NCBI GenBank assembly: GCA_020024555.1
Contig: JAHHTQ010000001.1
Span: 31,333-95,332, forward strand
Reading direction: 5' to 3'
Length of the DNA: 64,000 bases
From: Angelakisella sp.
Lineage (GTDB): Bacteria > Bacillota > Clostridia > Oscillospirales > Ruminococcaceae
The position numbers and the translations under genes are program-made. Shown in pieces: positions 1 to 8,381 of this stretch. Every line of letters begins with the position of its first letter. The stretch's first letter is position 1. Under the pieces are notes generated by a model that searched no databases, was not told the DNA's origin, and saw only the letters and a list, made by a program, of their open reading frames with translations.

Positions 1-53
1 GGGCAACACTTATGAAGAATACAGTGAACGCGGCACTTTTACAAAAAAAATAA
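1..53 (+). CDS. possible 3' end of an unidentified gene
   Basis: The window opens inside what is probably the end of a gene that runs in from the left. Reading from base 3, the frame stays open to TAA at 51-53, just before a strong terminator. A competing frame from base 2 runs to TAA at 86-88, inside the terminator loop, and has an equally believable composition. Neither fragment (16 or 28 residues) is recognisable. The terminator shows that a rightward transcript ends here, but which frame is coding cannot be settled from this window. Confidence 0.3.
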   Translation, partial: ATLMKNTVNAALLQKK

Positions 54-70
54 TCAAAATATATATAGAG

Positions 71-113
71 AGGAATGTTATTGTATAAAAAATAACATTC
101 CTTTGTTTTTTTG
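71..113 (+). terminator. rho-independent terminator
   Basis: A perfect 12-bp stem (71-82 with 91-102) closes an 8-nt loop and is followed by a T-rich tract. It ends the transcript entering from the left and separates it from deoB. Confidence 0.9.
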
Positions 114-137
114 TTATGAAAATATAAATAATAAAAC

Positions 138-166
138 TTGTATTAATTACACCGATATAGTATAAT
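138..166 (+). promoter_or_regulatory. candidate sigma-A promoter of deoB
   Basis: TTGTAT (138-143), a 17-bp spacer and a perfect TATAAT (161-166). It lies downstream of the terminator and would give deoB a leader of about 150 nt. That leader is AT-rich, and I recognise no riboswitch or operator in it. Confidence 0.55.
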
Positions 167-322
167 AAAAATACATATCAGAATATATATACTTTAACTT
201 TTAATCGTGTGTATATCAAAAAGGCGAAAATAAACTTTATGTATTTAAACAATATTTTTTGCAATTTTTAATCGGTTTAATAAAAGCATATAAATTTAAT
301 TTAGATTTGGAGAGATAAGAAA

Positions 323-1510
323 ATGAAAAAGTATAACAGAATTTTTGTGGTGGTAATGGATTCTATGGGTATAGGCGCTTTGCCCGATGCAGACAAATAC
401 GGCGATGTTGGCGCTGATACATTTGGACATATTGTAAACTATAAAAAAGATTTAAAAATTGAAAATCTTAGAAAACTTGGACTGGTAAACTTAAAACAAG
501 TAGAAGAAATTGCTCCTGTTGAAAATCCAATCGGTAAATTTATACGATTGAAAGAGGCGAGTGTCGGTAAAGATACAATGACAGGACACTGGGAAATGAT
601 GGGACTTGAACTTACAGTACCATTCAAAACGTTTACAGATACAGGATTTCCGCAAGAACTTATTGAAGAGCTTGAAAAGAGAACAGGCAGAAAAGTTATA
701 GGAAACAAGAGCAGCAGCGGTACAGAAATTCTTGACGAACTTGCAGAAGAAGAAATCAAAAACGGCAGTATGATTGTATATACTTCTGCCGATTCGGTTT
801 TGCAAATATGCGGTAACGAAGAAACTTTTGGACTTGAAGAATTATATAAATGCTGTGAAATAGCAAGAGAGCTTACAATGAAGGAAGAATGGAGAGTAGG
901 CAGAGTTATTGCCCGTCCGTATCTTGGCAAGAAAAAAGGCGAGTTTAAGAGAACGTCAAACCGCCACGACTACGCGCTTAAACCTTTTGGAAAGACAGCG
1001 CTCGACGCACTCAAAGAGAATAATTTTGATGTAATATCGGTAGGTAAAATATCTGATATCTTTGACGGAGAGGGTATAACAGAGTCCAATAAATCAAAAA
1101 GCTCTGTACATGGTATGGAACAAACTATTGATATTGCAAAAAAAGATTTTAATGGCCTTTGCTTTGTAAATCTTGTTGACTTTGACGCGCTGTGGGGACA
1201 CAGACGTGACGTAAAAGGTTATGCGGAAGAAATCGAAAAATTTGATCTTAAACTTGGTGAACTACTCAATACGCTCAAAGATGACGATTTACTGATGATA
1301 ACAGCAGACCATGGTAATGACCCAACATTTAAGGGTACTGACCATACGCGTGAAAGCGTGCCTCTGCTTATGTACTCAAAATCAATGACAGAAGGTGGCT
1401 CATTGGGTGAAGCAGACACATTTGCAGTTATCGGCGCAACTATTGCGGATAACTTTGGCGTGAAAATGCCTGAAAATACAATAGGTTCTTCATTACTTGA
1501 AAAACTATAA
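323..1510 (+). CDS. deoB: phosphopentomutase
   Basis: Interconverts (deoxy)ribose 1-phosphate and 5-phosphate, linking nucleoside breakdown to the pentose phosphate pathway in the cytosol. The 395-residue protein has the normal family length and the alkaline-phosphatase-superfamily metal sites: the MDSMGIG start (Asp13), the DTMTGHWE segment in which Thr85 matches the phosphorylated threonine of characterised enzymes, and the late ITADHGND and TDHTRE segments. A GGAGAG ribosome site precedes the ATG. The gene is flanked by terminators on both sides, so it is probably transcribed alone. No nucleoside phosphorylase or deaminase lies beside it in this window. Confidence 0.97.
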   Translation: MKKYNRIFVVVMDSMGIGALPDADKYGDVGADTFGHIVNYKKDLKIENLRKLGLVNLKQVEEIAPVENPIGKFIRLKEASVGKDTMTGHWEMMGLELTVPFKTFTDTGFPQELIEELEKRTGRKVIGNKSSSGTEILDELAEEEIKNGSMIVYTSADSVLQICGNEETFGLEELYKCCEIARELTMKEEWRVGRVIARPYLGKKKGEFKRTSNRHDYALKPFGKTALDALKENNFDVISVGKISDIFDGEGITESNKSKSSVHGMEQTIDIAKKDFNGLCFVNLVDFDALWGHRRDVKGYAEEIEKFDLKLGELLNTLKDDDLLMITADHGNDPTFKGTDHTRESVPLLMYSKSMTEGGSLGEADTFAVIGATIADNFGVKMPENTIGSSLLEKL

Positions 1511-1525
1511 TACAATTAATAAGAA

Positions 1526-1570
1526 ATCTCTGTAAACGTTTTATTTTAATTATGTTTGCAGAGGTTTTTG
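1526..1570 (+). terminator. terminator after deoB
   Basis: A stem of about 12 bp (1526-1537 with 1554-1565, including G-T wobbles) closes an AT-rich loop and is followed by a T run. It begins 16 nt after the deoB stop codon. Confidence 0.8.
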
Positions 1571-1584
1571 TTATCTGGAAAGTA

Positions 1585-1613
1585 TAGACAAAAATATTTT
1601 TTATAACTATAAT
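1585..1613 (+). promoter_or_regulatory. promoter of the cobalamin operon
   Basis: TAGACA (1585-1590), exactly 17 bp, then perfect TATAAT (1608-1613), placed directly after the deoB terminator. The start site would be near 1620, leaving a leader of only about 35 nt before cbiF. That is too short for a cobalamin riboswitch, and no B12-box-like sequence is visible. Confidence 0.75.
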
Positions 1614-1656
1614 TATATAGTAGATATAAAAATTTATAGAAAATGGAGAAAATAAA

Positions 1657-2421
1657 ATGGTATATTTTGTTGGCGCCGGTTCGGGCGCTGTTGATTTAAT
1701 AACTGTCCGTGGAGCAGATTTATTAAAAAAGGCAGATGTAATCATATATGCCGGTAGCTTGGTTAATCCCGAACTTTTGAGTTATGCAAATAAAGAATGT
1801 AAGATATATGACAGCGCAAAAATGACGCTTGAAGAAGTGCTTGATGTCGTTAAAAATGCGGAAAGCAATAATTTAATGACTGTTAGACTTCATACAGGTG
1901 ACCCGTGTCTATATGGAGCGATAAAAGAGCAGATGGACGAGCTTGATGAATTAAATATAAAGTATGATTATGTTCCCGGTGTATCGAGCTTTTGTGGCGC
2001 GGCATCTGCATTAAAGGCAGAATATACGCTGCCAAATGTCAGCCAATCTGTAATAATTACACGTATGGCGGGACGCACACCTGTTCCGCAAAATGAGGAG
2101 ATGTCAAAACTTGCAAGCCATGGCTGTACAATGGTTATTTTTTTGAGTATGGGTTTATTGCCACAACTTACAGAAGAACTGTTAAAGGGGGCATATACAA
2201 AGGACAGTCCTGCGGCTATTGTTTATAAAGCTACATGGAAAGATGAAAAGGTATTTTACTGTACAGTAGGTACGCTTGCCGAAACAGCCCAAAAGAATAA
2301 TATAACAAAGACGGCGCTTGTGACAGTGGGTGATTTTTTAAATCCCTGCTATGAACGTTCAAAGTTATATGACCCAAACTTTACAACAGAATTTAGACAA
2401 GGACTTGACACAAAATCATAA
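1657..2421 (+). CDS. cbiF: cobalt-precorrin-4 C11-methyltransferase
   Basis: SAM-dependent methylation of C11 of the corrin macrocycle in the anaerobic cobalamin pathway. The 254-residue protein belongs to the tetrapyrrole methylase family: the glycine-rich VGAGSGAVDLIT start, the IYAGSLVNPELL segment typical of CbiF/CobM, and the TGDPCLYGA and VPGVSSFCGAA substrate/SAM-pocket motifs. It is the first gene of the operon, with a GGAG-type ribosome site. Presence of cbiD and cbiG downstream supports the cobalt-early (anaerobic) version of the reaction rather than CobM. Function confident from family motifs. Confidence 0.95.
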   Translation: MVYFVGAGSGAVDLITVRGADLLKKADVIIYAGSLVNPELLSYANKECKIYDSAKMTLEEVLDVVKNAESNNLMTVRLHTGDPCLYGAIKEQMDELDELNIKYDYVPGVSSFCGAASALKAEYTLPNVSQSVIITRMAGRTPVPQNEEMSKLASHGCTMVIFLSMGLLPQLTEELLKGAYTKDSPAAIVYKATWKDEKVFYCTVGTLAETAQKNNITKTALVTVGDFLNPCYERSKLYDPNFTTEFRQGLDTKS

Positions 2422-2444
2422 TAAGAAAGGTAATTAAATAATAT

Positions 2445-3185
2445 ATGAAAAAAGTATTTGTTATAGGAATTGGTCCGGGGGACGAAAAAAATATGACTGC
2501 TTTTGCAAAAGAGGCGCTGGAAAAGTCAGATTATATATGCGGTTATACAGTATATGTTGACTTGGTAAAATCTTTGTATCCACAAAAGCCTGTGATATCA
2601 ACAGGTATGCGACAGGAGGCTCAGAGATGTGAGCTTGCGCTACGAACAGCAAGTGAAAATAACACAGTATCTGTAATATGCAGTGGCGACAGTGGAGTAT
2701 ATGGTATGGCATCTCTTATATATGAGCTATGGGCAAATAATTCCAATTACAGTGACATAGAAATAGAAATTGTAAGTGGTGTAACAGCAGCCACAAGTGG
2801 CAGCGCTGTTCTTGGAGCAGCCCTTTCACATGACTTTGCGGTAGTGTCACTCAGTGATTTATTGACTCCTTGGGAACTGATAGAAAAGCGTTTGCATGCT
2901 GTATCATCAGCCGATTTTTGCATAGCGATATACAATCCGTGCAGTAAAAAAAGAAACGATTATTTGCAAAAAGCCTGTGATATCATCTTGAAATACAAAA
3001 AAACCGAGACGGTTTGCGGTTGGGTGCGTAATATCGGCAGAGACGGGGAAGAATACAGAGTATTGACTCTTGGCGAACTAAAAGACGAAAAGCTGGATAT
3101 GTTCAGTACTGTATTTATCGGAAATGAATATACAAAAATACTGAATGGCAAAATGGTTACGCCACGTGGATATAAAATTAACTGA
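2445..3185 (+). CDS. cbiH: cobalt-factor III / precorrin-3B C17-methyltransferase
   Basis: Second tetrapyrrole methylase of the operon, methylating C17 with ring contraction. At 246 residues it has the usual CbiH/CobJ length. Visible motifs are the VIGIGPGDEKNMT start, the CGYTVYVDLV segment, CSGDSGVYGMA and VSGVTAATSGSA. It lacks the extra C-terminal domain found in some CbiH proteins. It begins 23 nt after cbiF behind an AAAGG ribosome site and is surely co-transcribed. In the anaerobic route it works with CbiG, also encoded here. Confidence 0.95.
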   Translation: MKKVFVIGIGPGDEKNMTAFAKEALEKSDYICGYTVYVDLVKSLYPQKPVISTGMRQEAQRCELALRTASENNTVSVICSGDSGVYGMASLIYELWANNSNYSDIEIEIVSGVTAATSGSAVLGAALSHDFAVVSLSDLLTPWELIEKRLHAVSSADFCIAIYNPCSKKRNDYLQKACDIILKYKKTETVCGWVRNIGRDGEEYRVLTLGELKDEKLDMFSTVFIGNEYTKILNGKMVTPRGYKIN

Positions 3186-3218
3186 TAATGATAATACAAA
3201 CGGACAGTAGGTGAAAAA

Positions 3219-3839
3219 ATGGAATATGTTAAACCAATGGATATAGAAAAACGTAGTTTTGAAATAATTACAGAAGAACTTGGTGACCGCAAGTTTGATG
3301 AACTTTGCGAGCCGATAGTAAAGAGAGTAATACATACAAGCGCCGATTTTGATTATGCAGATAATTTATGTTTTTCGGAAGATGTTGCAAGGATAGGTAT
3401 AGAGGCGCTGAAAAGCGGTTGTGATATAGTGACTGATACGCAAATGGCAAAGTCGGGAATAAACAAGACAATACTGGCAAAACTCGGTGGGCAGGTACAT
3501 TGTTTTATTGCTGACGAAGATGTTGCCGAGAAGGCAAAGAGCGAGGGAACAACCCGTTCGGCAGTATCTATGGAAAAGGCAGGCAAATTGCCTAAGAAAT
3601 GTATTTTTGCAATAGGCAATGCCCCCACAGCGCTTATAAAACTAAAAGAGTTAATTGAAGAAAAAAAGTTAGAGCCTGTTTTGATAATAGGTGTGCCAGT
3701 TGGTTTTGTCAATGTTGTGGAGTCCAAGGAAATGATAATGAATACAGGCGTTCCGTATATAGTTGCAAGGGGCAGAAAGGGTGGAAGCAATATAGCGGCG
3801 GCAATTTGTAACGCTATGCTGTATCAAATCACACGATAA
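3219..3839 (+). CDS. cbiC: cobalt-precorrin-8X methylmutase
   Basis: Moves the C11 methyl group to C12 to give cobyrinic acid (or its cobalt form), the last ring rearrangement. The 206-residue protein matches CbiC/CobH length. The HTSADFDYADNL segment places the conserved catalytic histidine at residue 39; GCDIVTDTQM and the later IGNAPTAL and VPVGFVNVVESK motifs are also typical. It is co-directional with cbiH (33-nt gap) and nearly abuts cbiD (6-nt gap). The gene is out of biochemical order, which is usual in cbi operons. Confidence 0.96.
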   Translation: MEYVKPMDIEKRSFEIITEELGDRKFDELCEPIVKRVIHTSADFDYADNLCFSEDVARIGIEALKSGCDIVTDTQMAKSGINKTILAKLGGQVHCFIADEDVAEKAKSEGTTRSAVSMEKAGKLPKKCIFAIGNAPTALIKLKELIEEKKLEPVLIIGVPVGFVNVVESKEMIMNTGVPYIVARGRKGGSNIAAAICNAMLYQITR

Positions 3840-3845
3840 AAAACA

Positions 3846-5009
3846 ATGGAAAATAATTATATAGTAGTAGACGGTAAAAAAATGCGTCGTGGCTATACAA
3901 CAGGTTCGTGCGCGACAGCGGCCACAAAGGCGGGGGCAATTATGCTTGTGATGCAAAAACCACTTGAAAACATTTGTATTATCACGCCAAACGGTACAGA
4001 ACTGAATTTAAAAATCAACAATATTGATATAAAGAGTGACAGTGTGACGTGCAGTATAACAAAAGACAGCGGAGACGATCCGGATATAACGAATGGTATA
4101 GAAATTTTTGCGACAGTAACATATAATGAAAATTTTGAATTTTCGGTTATCGGTGGAGAAGGCGTGGGTATTGTTACAAAAGCCGGATTAAATCAATCGG
4201 TAGGACAGCACGCAATAAACAGTACGCCGAGGCTTACAATAACGAATGCGCTGAAAGAAGTTGCCGATGATTATAATTTGACGCAAGGTTTAATATCAAA
4301 AATATCAGTTCCAAAGGGAGAAGAAATTGCGCAAAAAACATTCAATCCGCGACTTGGGATAGTTGGCGGTATATCCATACTCGGAACAAGCGGAATAGTA
4401 GAACCGATGAGCGAAAAGGCGCTTATTGATACAATAAAATCGGTTGTCAATGTGCAAAAGTCAGAGGGGAGAAAAACACTCCTCATAACTCCCGGAAACT
4501 ATGGAAAAGATTACCTGAAACTTAATTATGAATTTAAAGATGAAACTTCGATTAAAATTTCAAACTATGTGGGAGAGTCCCTTGATTATATAGCGGAACA
4601 GGGTTTTGAAAAAGTTTTGTTGGTTGGACACGCAGGCAAACTTTTCAAACTTGCGGGAGGACTGTTTAACACACATTCAAAATACGGTGATTGCAGAGCG
4701 GAAATAGTATGCGCAAGCGCTGTAAAGTGCGGTGTCGGTTTGGATACTTTATCTAAGATTTTGGATAGCGTAACCGTTGATGAAATGCTTTTGCAAATTG
4801 AAGATATAGATAAACGAAAAGCTGTTGTAAACAGAATAGTCGATAGAATGTATGATAATCTGAATAGGCGAACCTTTGGTAAAGTAAAAGTAGAATTTAT
4901 AGTTTTTACTCAAAAGCTCGGCTTTTTGGGAGAAAGTCCATTTGCAAGAGATTTTGCGAACCAAATATATAGGTGGGAGCAAGAACATATACAGGCTAAT
5001 AAACAATAA
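3846..5009 (+). CDS. cbiD: cobalt-precorrin-5B C1-methyltransferase
   Basis: Methylates C1 of the macrocycle after CbiG opens the lactone; CbiD is a marker of the anaerobic cobalamin route. The 387-residue protein starts with the diagnostic RRGYTTGSCATAAT motif near residues 16-29 and retains the glycine-rich LGIVGGISILGTSG and LLVGHAGKLFKLAGG segments. No clear Shine-Dalgarno site lies in the 6 nt between the cbiC stop and this ATG, so translation is probably coupled to cbiC. Length is normal for the family. Confidence 0.96.
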   Translation: MENNYIVVDGKKMRRGYTTGSCATAATKAGAIMLVMQKPLENICIITPNGTELNLKINNIDIKSDSVTCSITKDSGDDPDITNGIEIFATVTYNENFEFSVIGGEGVGIVTKAGLNQSVGQHAINSTPRLTITNALKEVADDYNLTQGLISKISVPKGEEIAQKTFNPRLGIVGGISILGTSGIVEPMSEKALIDTIKSVVNVQKSEGRKTLLITPGNYGKDYLKLNYEFKDETSIKISNYVGESLDYIAEQGFEKVLLVGHAGKLFKLAGGLFNTHSKYGDCRAEIVCASAVKCGVGLDTLSKILDSVTVDEMLLQIEDIDKRKAVVNRIVDRMYDNLNRRTFGKVKVEFIVFTQKLGFLGESPFARDFANQIYRWEQEHIQANKQ

Positions 5010-5053
5010 AAACTTACGGTATATTTAATTCTTAAAAAGGAAAGAGTTTTATT

Positions 5054-6070
5054 ATGAAAACACATATATTTGCATATTCGGATAAAGGTTGTATATTAAC
5101 ACAAAAGATATCAAATTTATATAATGACGCAAGATGTTACAGTATAAAAAAATATGCAGATAAATATAACTTTACAGAAATAACCAAAATCAGTGAGATT
5201 ATGGCAGATATATTTAGCAACGCAGATTTAATAATATTTGTGTGCGCAACGGGAATTGCTGTACGAAGTATAGCCCCGTTTGTAAAGCGCAAAACAACAG
5301 ACCCCGCTGTTATTTCAATAGATGATAATGCAAAGTTTGTGATTTCTTTGTTATCGGGGCATATTGGCGGAGCAAATGAGATTACGGAATTTTTGGCTGA
5401 AAGACTTGGCGCAATTCCTGTAATAACAACTTCTACCGATATAAATAACCGCTTTTCAGTGGATACTTTCGCTCAAAAAAACAATATGTATATATCGAGT
5501 ATGAAACTTGCGAAAGAAGTATCGGCAAATATTTTAAACCGAGATATTACGGTTCAAAGCGATTTTAATTTTGATTATGTCGGATTAAAAAAAATGGGAG
5601 TTTTGGAGGCTGATACAAAAAAAAGCGATGTGTATATAACATATAAAAATATAACTTGTGAGAACGCATTACTCCTTGTACCAAAATGTCTCTCTGTCGG
5701 TATAGGTTGCCGAAAAAACATTGATTTAAGTTTTGTGGAGCAGGCGCTGGATAAGGTCTTTAATGAAAATAAGCTGAACAAAACAGCAATAAAAAACTTT
5801 GCAAGTATTGATATCAAAAGAGAAGAACAGGCGCTACTGTATATATCGGACAAATATAATGCGCCTATTGAATTTTTCGGCGCGGATATGCTAAACAGCG
5901 TAGAAGGAGATTTTACAAAATCAAATTTTGTAAAAGGAATAACCGGCGTAGATAATGTATGCGAGAGAAGCGCAAAGTTAATATCAAATGGGAGAATAAT
6001 AGTAAAAAAGCAATCGGTTAACGGTGTTACGGTTGCGGTTGCGCTGAATGATATGGATTTTATTTATTGA
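5054..6070 (+). CDS. cbiG: cobalt-precorrin-5A hydrolase
   Basis: Opens the delta-lactone of cobalt-precorrin-5A and releases acetaldehyde, a step unique to the anaerobic pathway. The 338-residue protein shows the CbiG N-terminal half (VCATGIAVRSIAPF, LLSGHIGGANE, ITTSTDINNRFSVD) and the C-terminal CbiG domain (VGIGCRKN near residue 218). Length is usual. A GGAAAGAG ribosome site precedes the ATG. It is followed 16 nt later by the CbiJ-E-T fusion gene. Confidence 0.95.
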   Translation: MKTHIFAYSDKGCILTQKISNLYNDARCYSIKKYADKYNFTEITKISEIMADIFSNADLIIFVCATGIAVRSIAPFVKRKTTDPAVISIDDNAKFVISLLSGHIGGANEITEFLAERLGAIPVITTSTDINNRFSVDTFAQKNNMYISSMKLAKEVSANILNRDITVQSDFNFDYVGLKKMGVLEADTKKSDVYITYKNITCENALLLVPKCLSVGIGCRKNIDLSFVEQALDKVFNENKLNKTAIKNFASIDIKREEQALLYISDKYNAPIEFFGADMLNSVEGDFTKSNFVKGITGVDNVCERSAKLISNGRIIVKKQSVNGVTVAVALNDMDFIY

Positions 6071-6086
6071 TACAGAGGGAAAAATA

Positions 6087-8057
6087 ATGTATAAAATATG
6101 TATATTTGCGGGAACTACCGAGGGCAGAAGTTTGGCGGAGTTTTTATCAAATAAAGAATGTGATGTAACGGTATGTGTTGCAACGGAATACGGAGAAGTA
6201 TTATTAAAGGACAGTTTTGCGCATATAAAAACAGGCAGAATGAACAAAGAAGAAATGTCGGATTTTTTTTGCAATGAGAAATTCAATATAGTGGTAGACG
6301 CCACGCACCCTTATGCCGAAATAGTTTCTGATAATATTTTGCTTGCGTGCAAAGAACAAAATACAGAATACCTGAGAATAAACAGAAGCGATTGCAATGT
6401 AACAAATGATGAACTTGTCTTTGATACAATAGACGACGCAGTGGAATATTTAAAAGACAGGGTGGGCAATATTCTTGTAACAACAGGTTCAAAGGAACTA
6501 TATAAATATATACAAATTACAGATTACAAAGAAAGAATATACCCACGCGTACTTCCGGTTATATCTTCTATTGAAATATGCAATAAGTATGAATATAAGA
6601 CAGGTAATATACTTGCTATGCAAGGCCCGTTCAGCGAAGATGTAAACATCTCTCAGATAAAGGCATATAATATTAAGTTTTTAGTGACAAAAAATTCCGG
6701 CAACGTCGGTGGTTTTGATGAAAAACTGTCGGCTTGCAAAAAATGCGGTATACAGTGCATAGTTATCGGCAGACCTATGCAAAATAGCGGTGTGACATAT
6801 AATGAGGCAATAAAAATCTTTGATGAAAATTTAAAAGATAAAGATATTAATGCGAAAAACATAGTTATAAACCTTGTCGCTATGGGTACGGGAAATATCT
6901 TGCACAGAACATACGAAGCGGACGATATACTGAAAAATTGTGATGCTGTTATTGGCTCAAAGAGACTTTTGGAGGAGTATAATAACAAGAATAAGCCACA
7001 ATTTATTGGGTTCACAAGTAAAGATATAATAAATATAGTTGAAAATAACAGTCAGTATAAAAATTATGCTGTTTTGCTCTCGGGTGATATTGGTTTTTAC
7101 AGCGGAGCAAAAAAACTTACGGAAAAGCTTACGCCCTATACTGTAAAACATATTTGCGGCGTATCTTCGCTGGTATATTTTTCGGCAAAACTTGGTATTC
7201 CTTGGCAAGACCTCAACACTGTAAGCTTACACGGACTGGATAGTCATTATATAAACGAGATAGATAAGAATTACAGAACATTTTTACTTCTCGGCGGAGA
7301 AAATACAGTAAATTCCGTATGCAAAAATCTTTGTGAGTATGGGTTAAGCAATTTAAAAGTATATATAGGCGAAGATTTGGGGAGCAAAAACGAAAAAATA
7401 ACTGTTGGAACAGCGGAAAATCAATTAAACGGCGCTTACAGTCCGCTTTCCGTTATGATAGTTGAAAACAGCAGTTTTCATAACAATCTTTATTTTGGTA
7501 TTGATGATGATAATTTTATACGAACAGAAAAAGTACCTATGACAAAGAGCGAGGTGCGCGCCATATCACTGGCAAAGCTTAACCTTACAAAAAATTCGGT
7601 TGTATATGATATTGGCGCAGGCACAGGCTCTGTTTCTGTTGAAATTGCATTAAATGTACCAAAAGGGAAGGTATATGCAGTAGAAAAAAACGCAGGCGCA
7701 GTGGAAACTATGCGAAAAAACAAAATCAATTTTAAAGTGGATAATCTTGAAGTGAAGGAGGGCTTGGCACCCGAAAATTTAAAGGATTTGCCAATGCCTA
7801 CACACGCATTTATAGGTGGTTCATCGGGCAATCTTGCTGAAATAATTGATGTTATACTCAGCAAAAATCCGCATACAAGAATAGTAATAAATACAATAAC
7901 AGTCGAGACATTTATACAAGTAGCGGAAGTTATAAATAAATATGATTTTGCGACAAAAGAAATTGCGCAGGTAAATATTTCACGTTCAAAGCCACTGGGA
8001 AAATATCTGTCTATGGTGGCGCAAAATCCCATAAATATTATAACTTTGCAGATGTAA
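6087..8057 (+). CDS. fused precorrin-6A reductase / CbiE / CbiT methyltransferases
   Basis: One 656-residue polypeptide carries three cobalamin enzymes in order. Residues 1 to about 250 are CbiJ/CobK (FAGTTEGRSLAEFL start, DATHPYAE, TKNSGN), which reduces precorrin-6A. About 259-455 is CbiE (VAMGTGNILHRTYEADD, LSGDIGFYSGA, WQDLNTVSLHG). About 470-656 is CbiT with the SAM-binding VYDIGAGTGSVSVE motif near 506 and the GGSSGNLAEI motif; CbiE plus CbiT methylate C5 and C15 and decarboxylate C12. An upstream in-frame ATG at 6048 overlaps cbiG and lacks a ribosome site; the ATG at 6087 follows AGAGGGA and gives a clean CbiJ start. CbiE-CbiT fusions (CobL) are common; adding CbiJ is less usual. Confidence 0.93.
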   Translation: MYKICIFAGTTEGRSLAEFLSNKECDVTVCVATEYGEVLLKDSFAHIKTGRMNKEEMSDFFCNEKFNIVVDATHPYAEIVSDNILLACKEQNTEYLRINRSDCNVTNDELVFDTIDDAVEYLKDRVGNILVTTGSKELYKYIQITDYKERIYPRVLPVISSIEICNKYEYKTGNILAMQGPFSEDVNISQIKAYNIKFLVTKNSGNVGGFDEKLSACKKCGIQCIVIGRPMQNSGVTYNEAIKIFDENLKDKDINAKNIVINLVAMGTGNILHRTYEADDILKNCDAVIGSKRLLEEYNNKNKPQFIGFTSKDIINIVENNSQYKNYAVLLSGDIGFYSGAKKLTEKLTPYTVKHICGVSSLVYFSAKLGIPWQDLNTVSLHGLDSHYINEIDKNYRTFLLLGGENTVNSVCKNLCEYGLSNLKVYIGEDLGSKNEKITVGTAENQLNGAYSPLSVMIVENSSFHNNLYFGIDDDNFIRTEKVPMTKSEVRAISLAKLNLTKNSVVYDIGAGTGSVSVEIALNVPKGKVYAVEKNAGAVETMRKNKINFKVDNLEVKEGLAPENLKDLPMPTHAFIGGSSGNLAEIIDVILSKNPHTRIVINTITVETFIQVAEVINKYDFATKEIAQVNISRSKPLGKYLSMVAQNPINIITLQM

Positions 8058-8061
8058 TATA

Positions 8062-8090
8062 TTGCGTTTAGCTTAAATTTCAGATATAAT
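8062..8090 (+). promoter_or_regulatory. promoter of rqcP-sbcDC
   Basis: TTGCGT (8062-8067), 17 bp, TATAAT (8085-8090), just after the cobalamin operon stop codon. It suggests rqcP-sbcD-sbcC is a separate unit, though no terminator separates it from the cobalamin operon and read-through is possible. Confidence 0.65.
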
Positions 8091-8125
8091 AATTTTCATA
8101 GGATTAAAAAAAGGAGAGAAAAGTA

Positions 8126-8371
8126 ATGAGACTGGATAAATATTTAAAAGTATCAAGGGTAATAAAGAGAAGAACTGTTGCAAACGAGGCTTGTGACGGA
8201 GGAAGAATAGAAGTAAACGGAAAAGTTGCGCGCGCGTCTTATGATGTAAAAGTCAATGATATAATTACAATTAACTTCGGCACAAAGCCACTTGTTATAA
8301 AAGTACTTGCAGTAAATGAAATAACAACAAAAGAAACCGCATCATTAAATTTTGAAGTAATAGAAAATTAA
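8126..8371 (+). CDS. rqcP: S4-domain ribosome quality control protein RqcP
   Basis: An 81-residue single S4 RNA-binding domain protein related to Hsp15 (YabO/RqcP of Bacillus). RqcP works with RqcH on stalled 50S subunits to add C-terminal alanine tails. The sequence shows the characteristic RLDKYLKVSRVIKRRTVAN start and the GRIEVNGKVARASYDVK S4 core. A strong AGGAGAG ribosome site precedes it. Known Bacillus contexts place this gene beside other housekeeping genes; here it leads the sbcDC operon. Function is assigned by family similarity only. Confidence 0.9.
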   Translation: MRLDKYLKVSRVIKRRTVANEACDGGRIEVNGKVARASYDVKVNDIITINFGTKPLVIKVLAVNEITTKETASLNFEVIEN

Positions 8372-8381
8372 GGGTGGCATT

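Noticed and set aside
439-930. 163-residue minus-strand reading frame opposite deoB
   Set aside because: deoB explains this stretch fully on the plus strand; the antisense frame has no start signals and a shadow-like composition.
1614-1656. Cobalamin riboswitch before cbiF
   Set aside because: The region between promoter and start codon is far too short and shows no B12-box-like sequence.
6048-6086. Upstream in-frame ATG for the CbiJ-E-T protein
   Set aside because: It would overlap cbiG by 23 bases and has no ribosome site; the ATG at 6087 follows AGAGGGA and gives a canonical CbiJ start.
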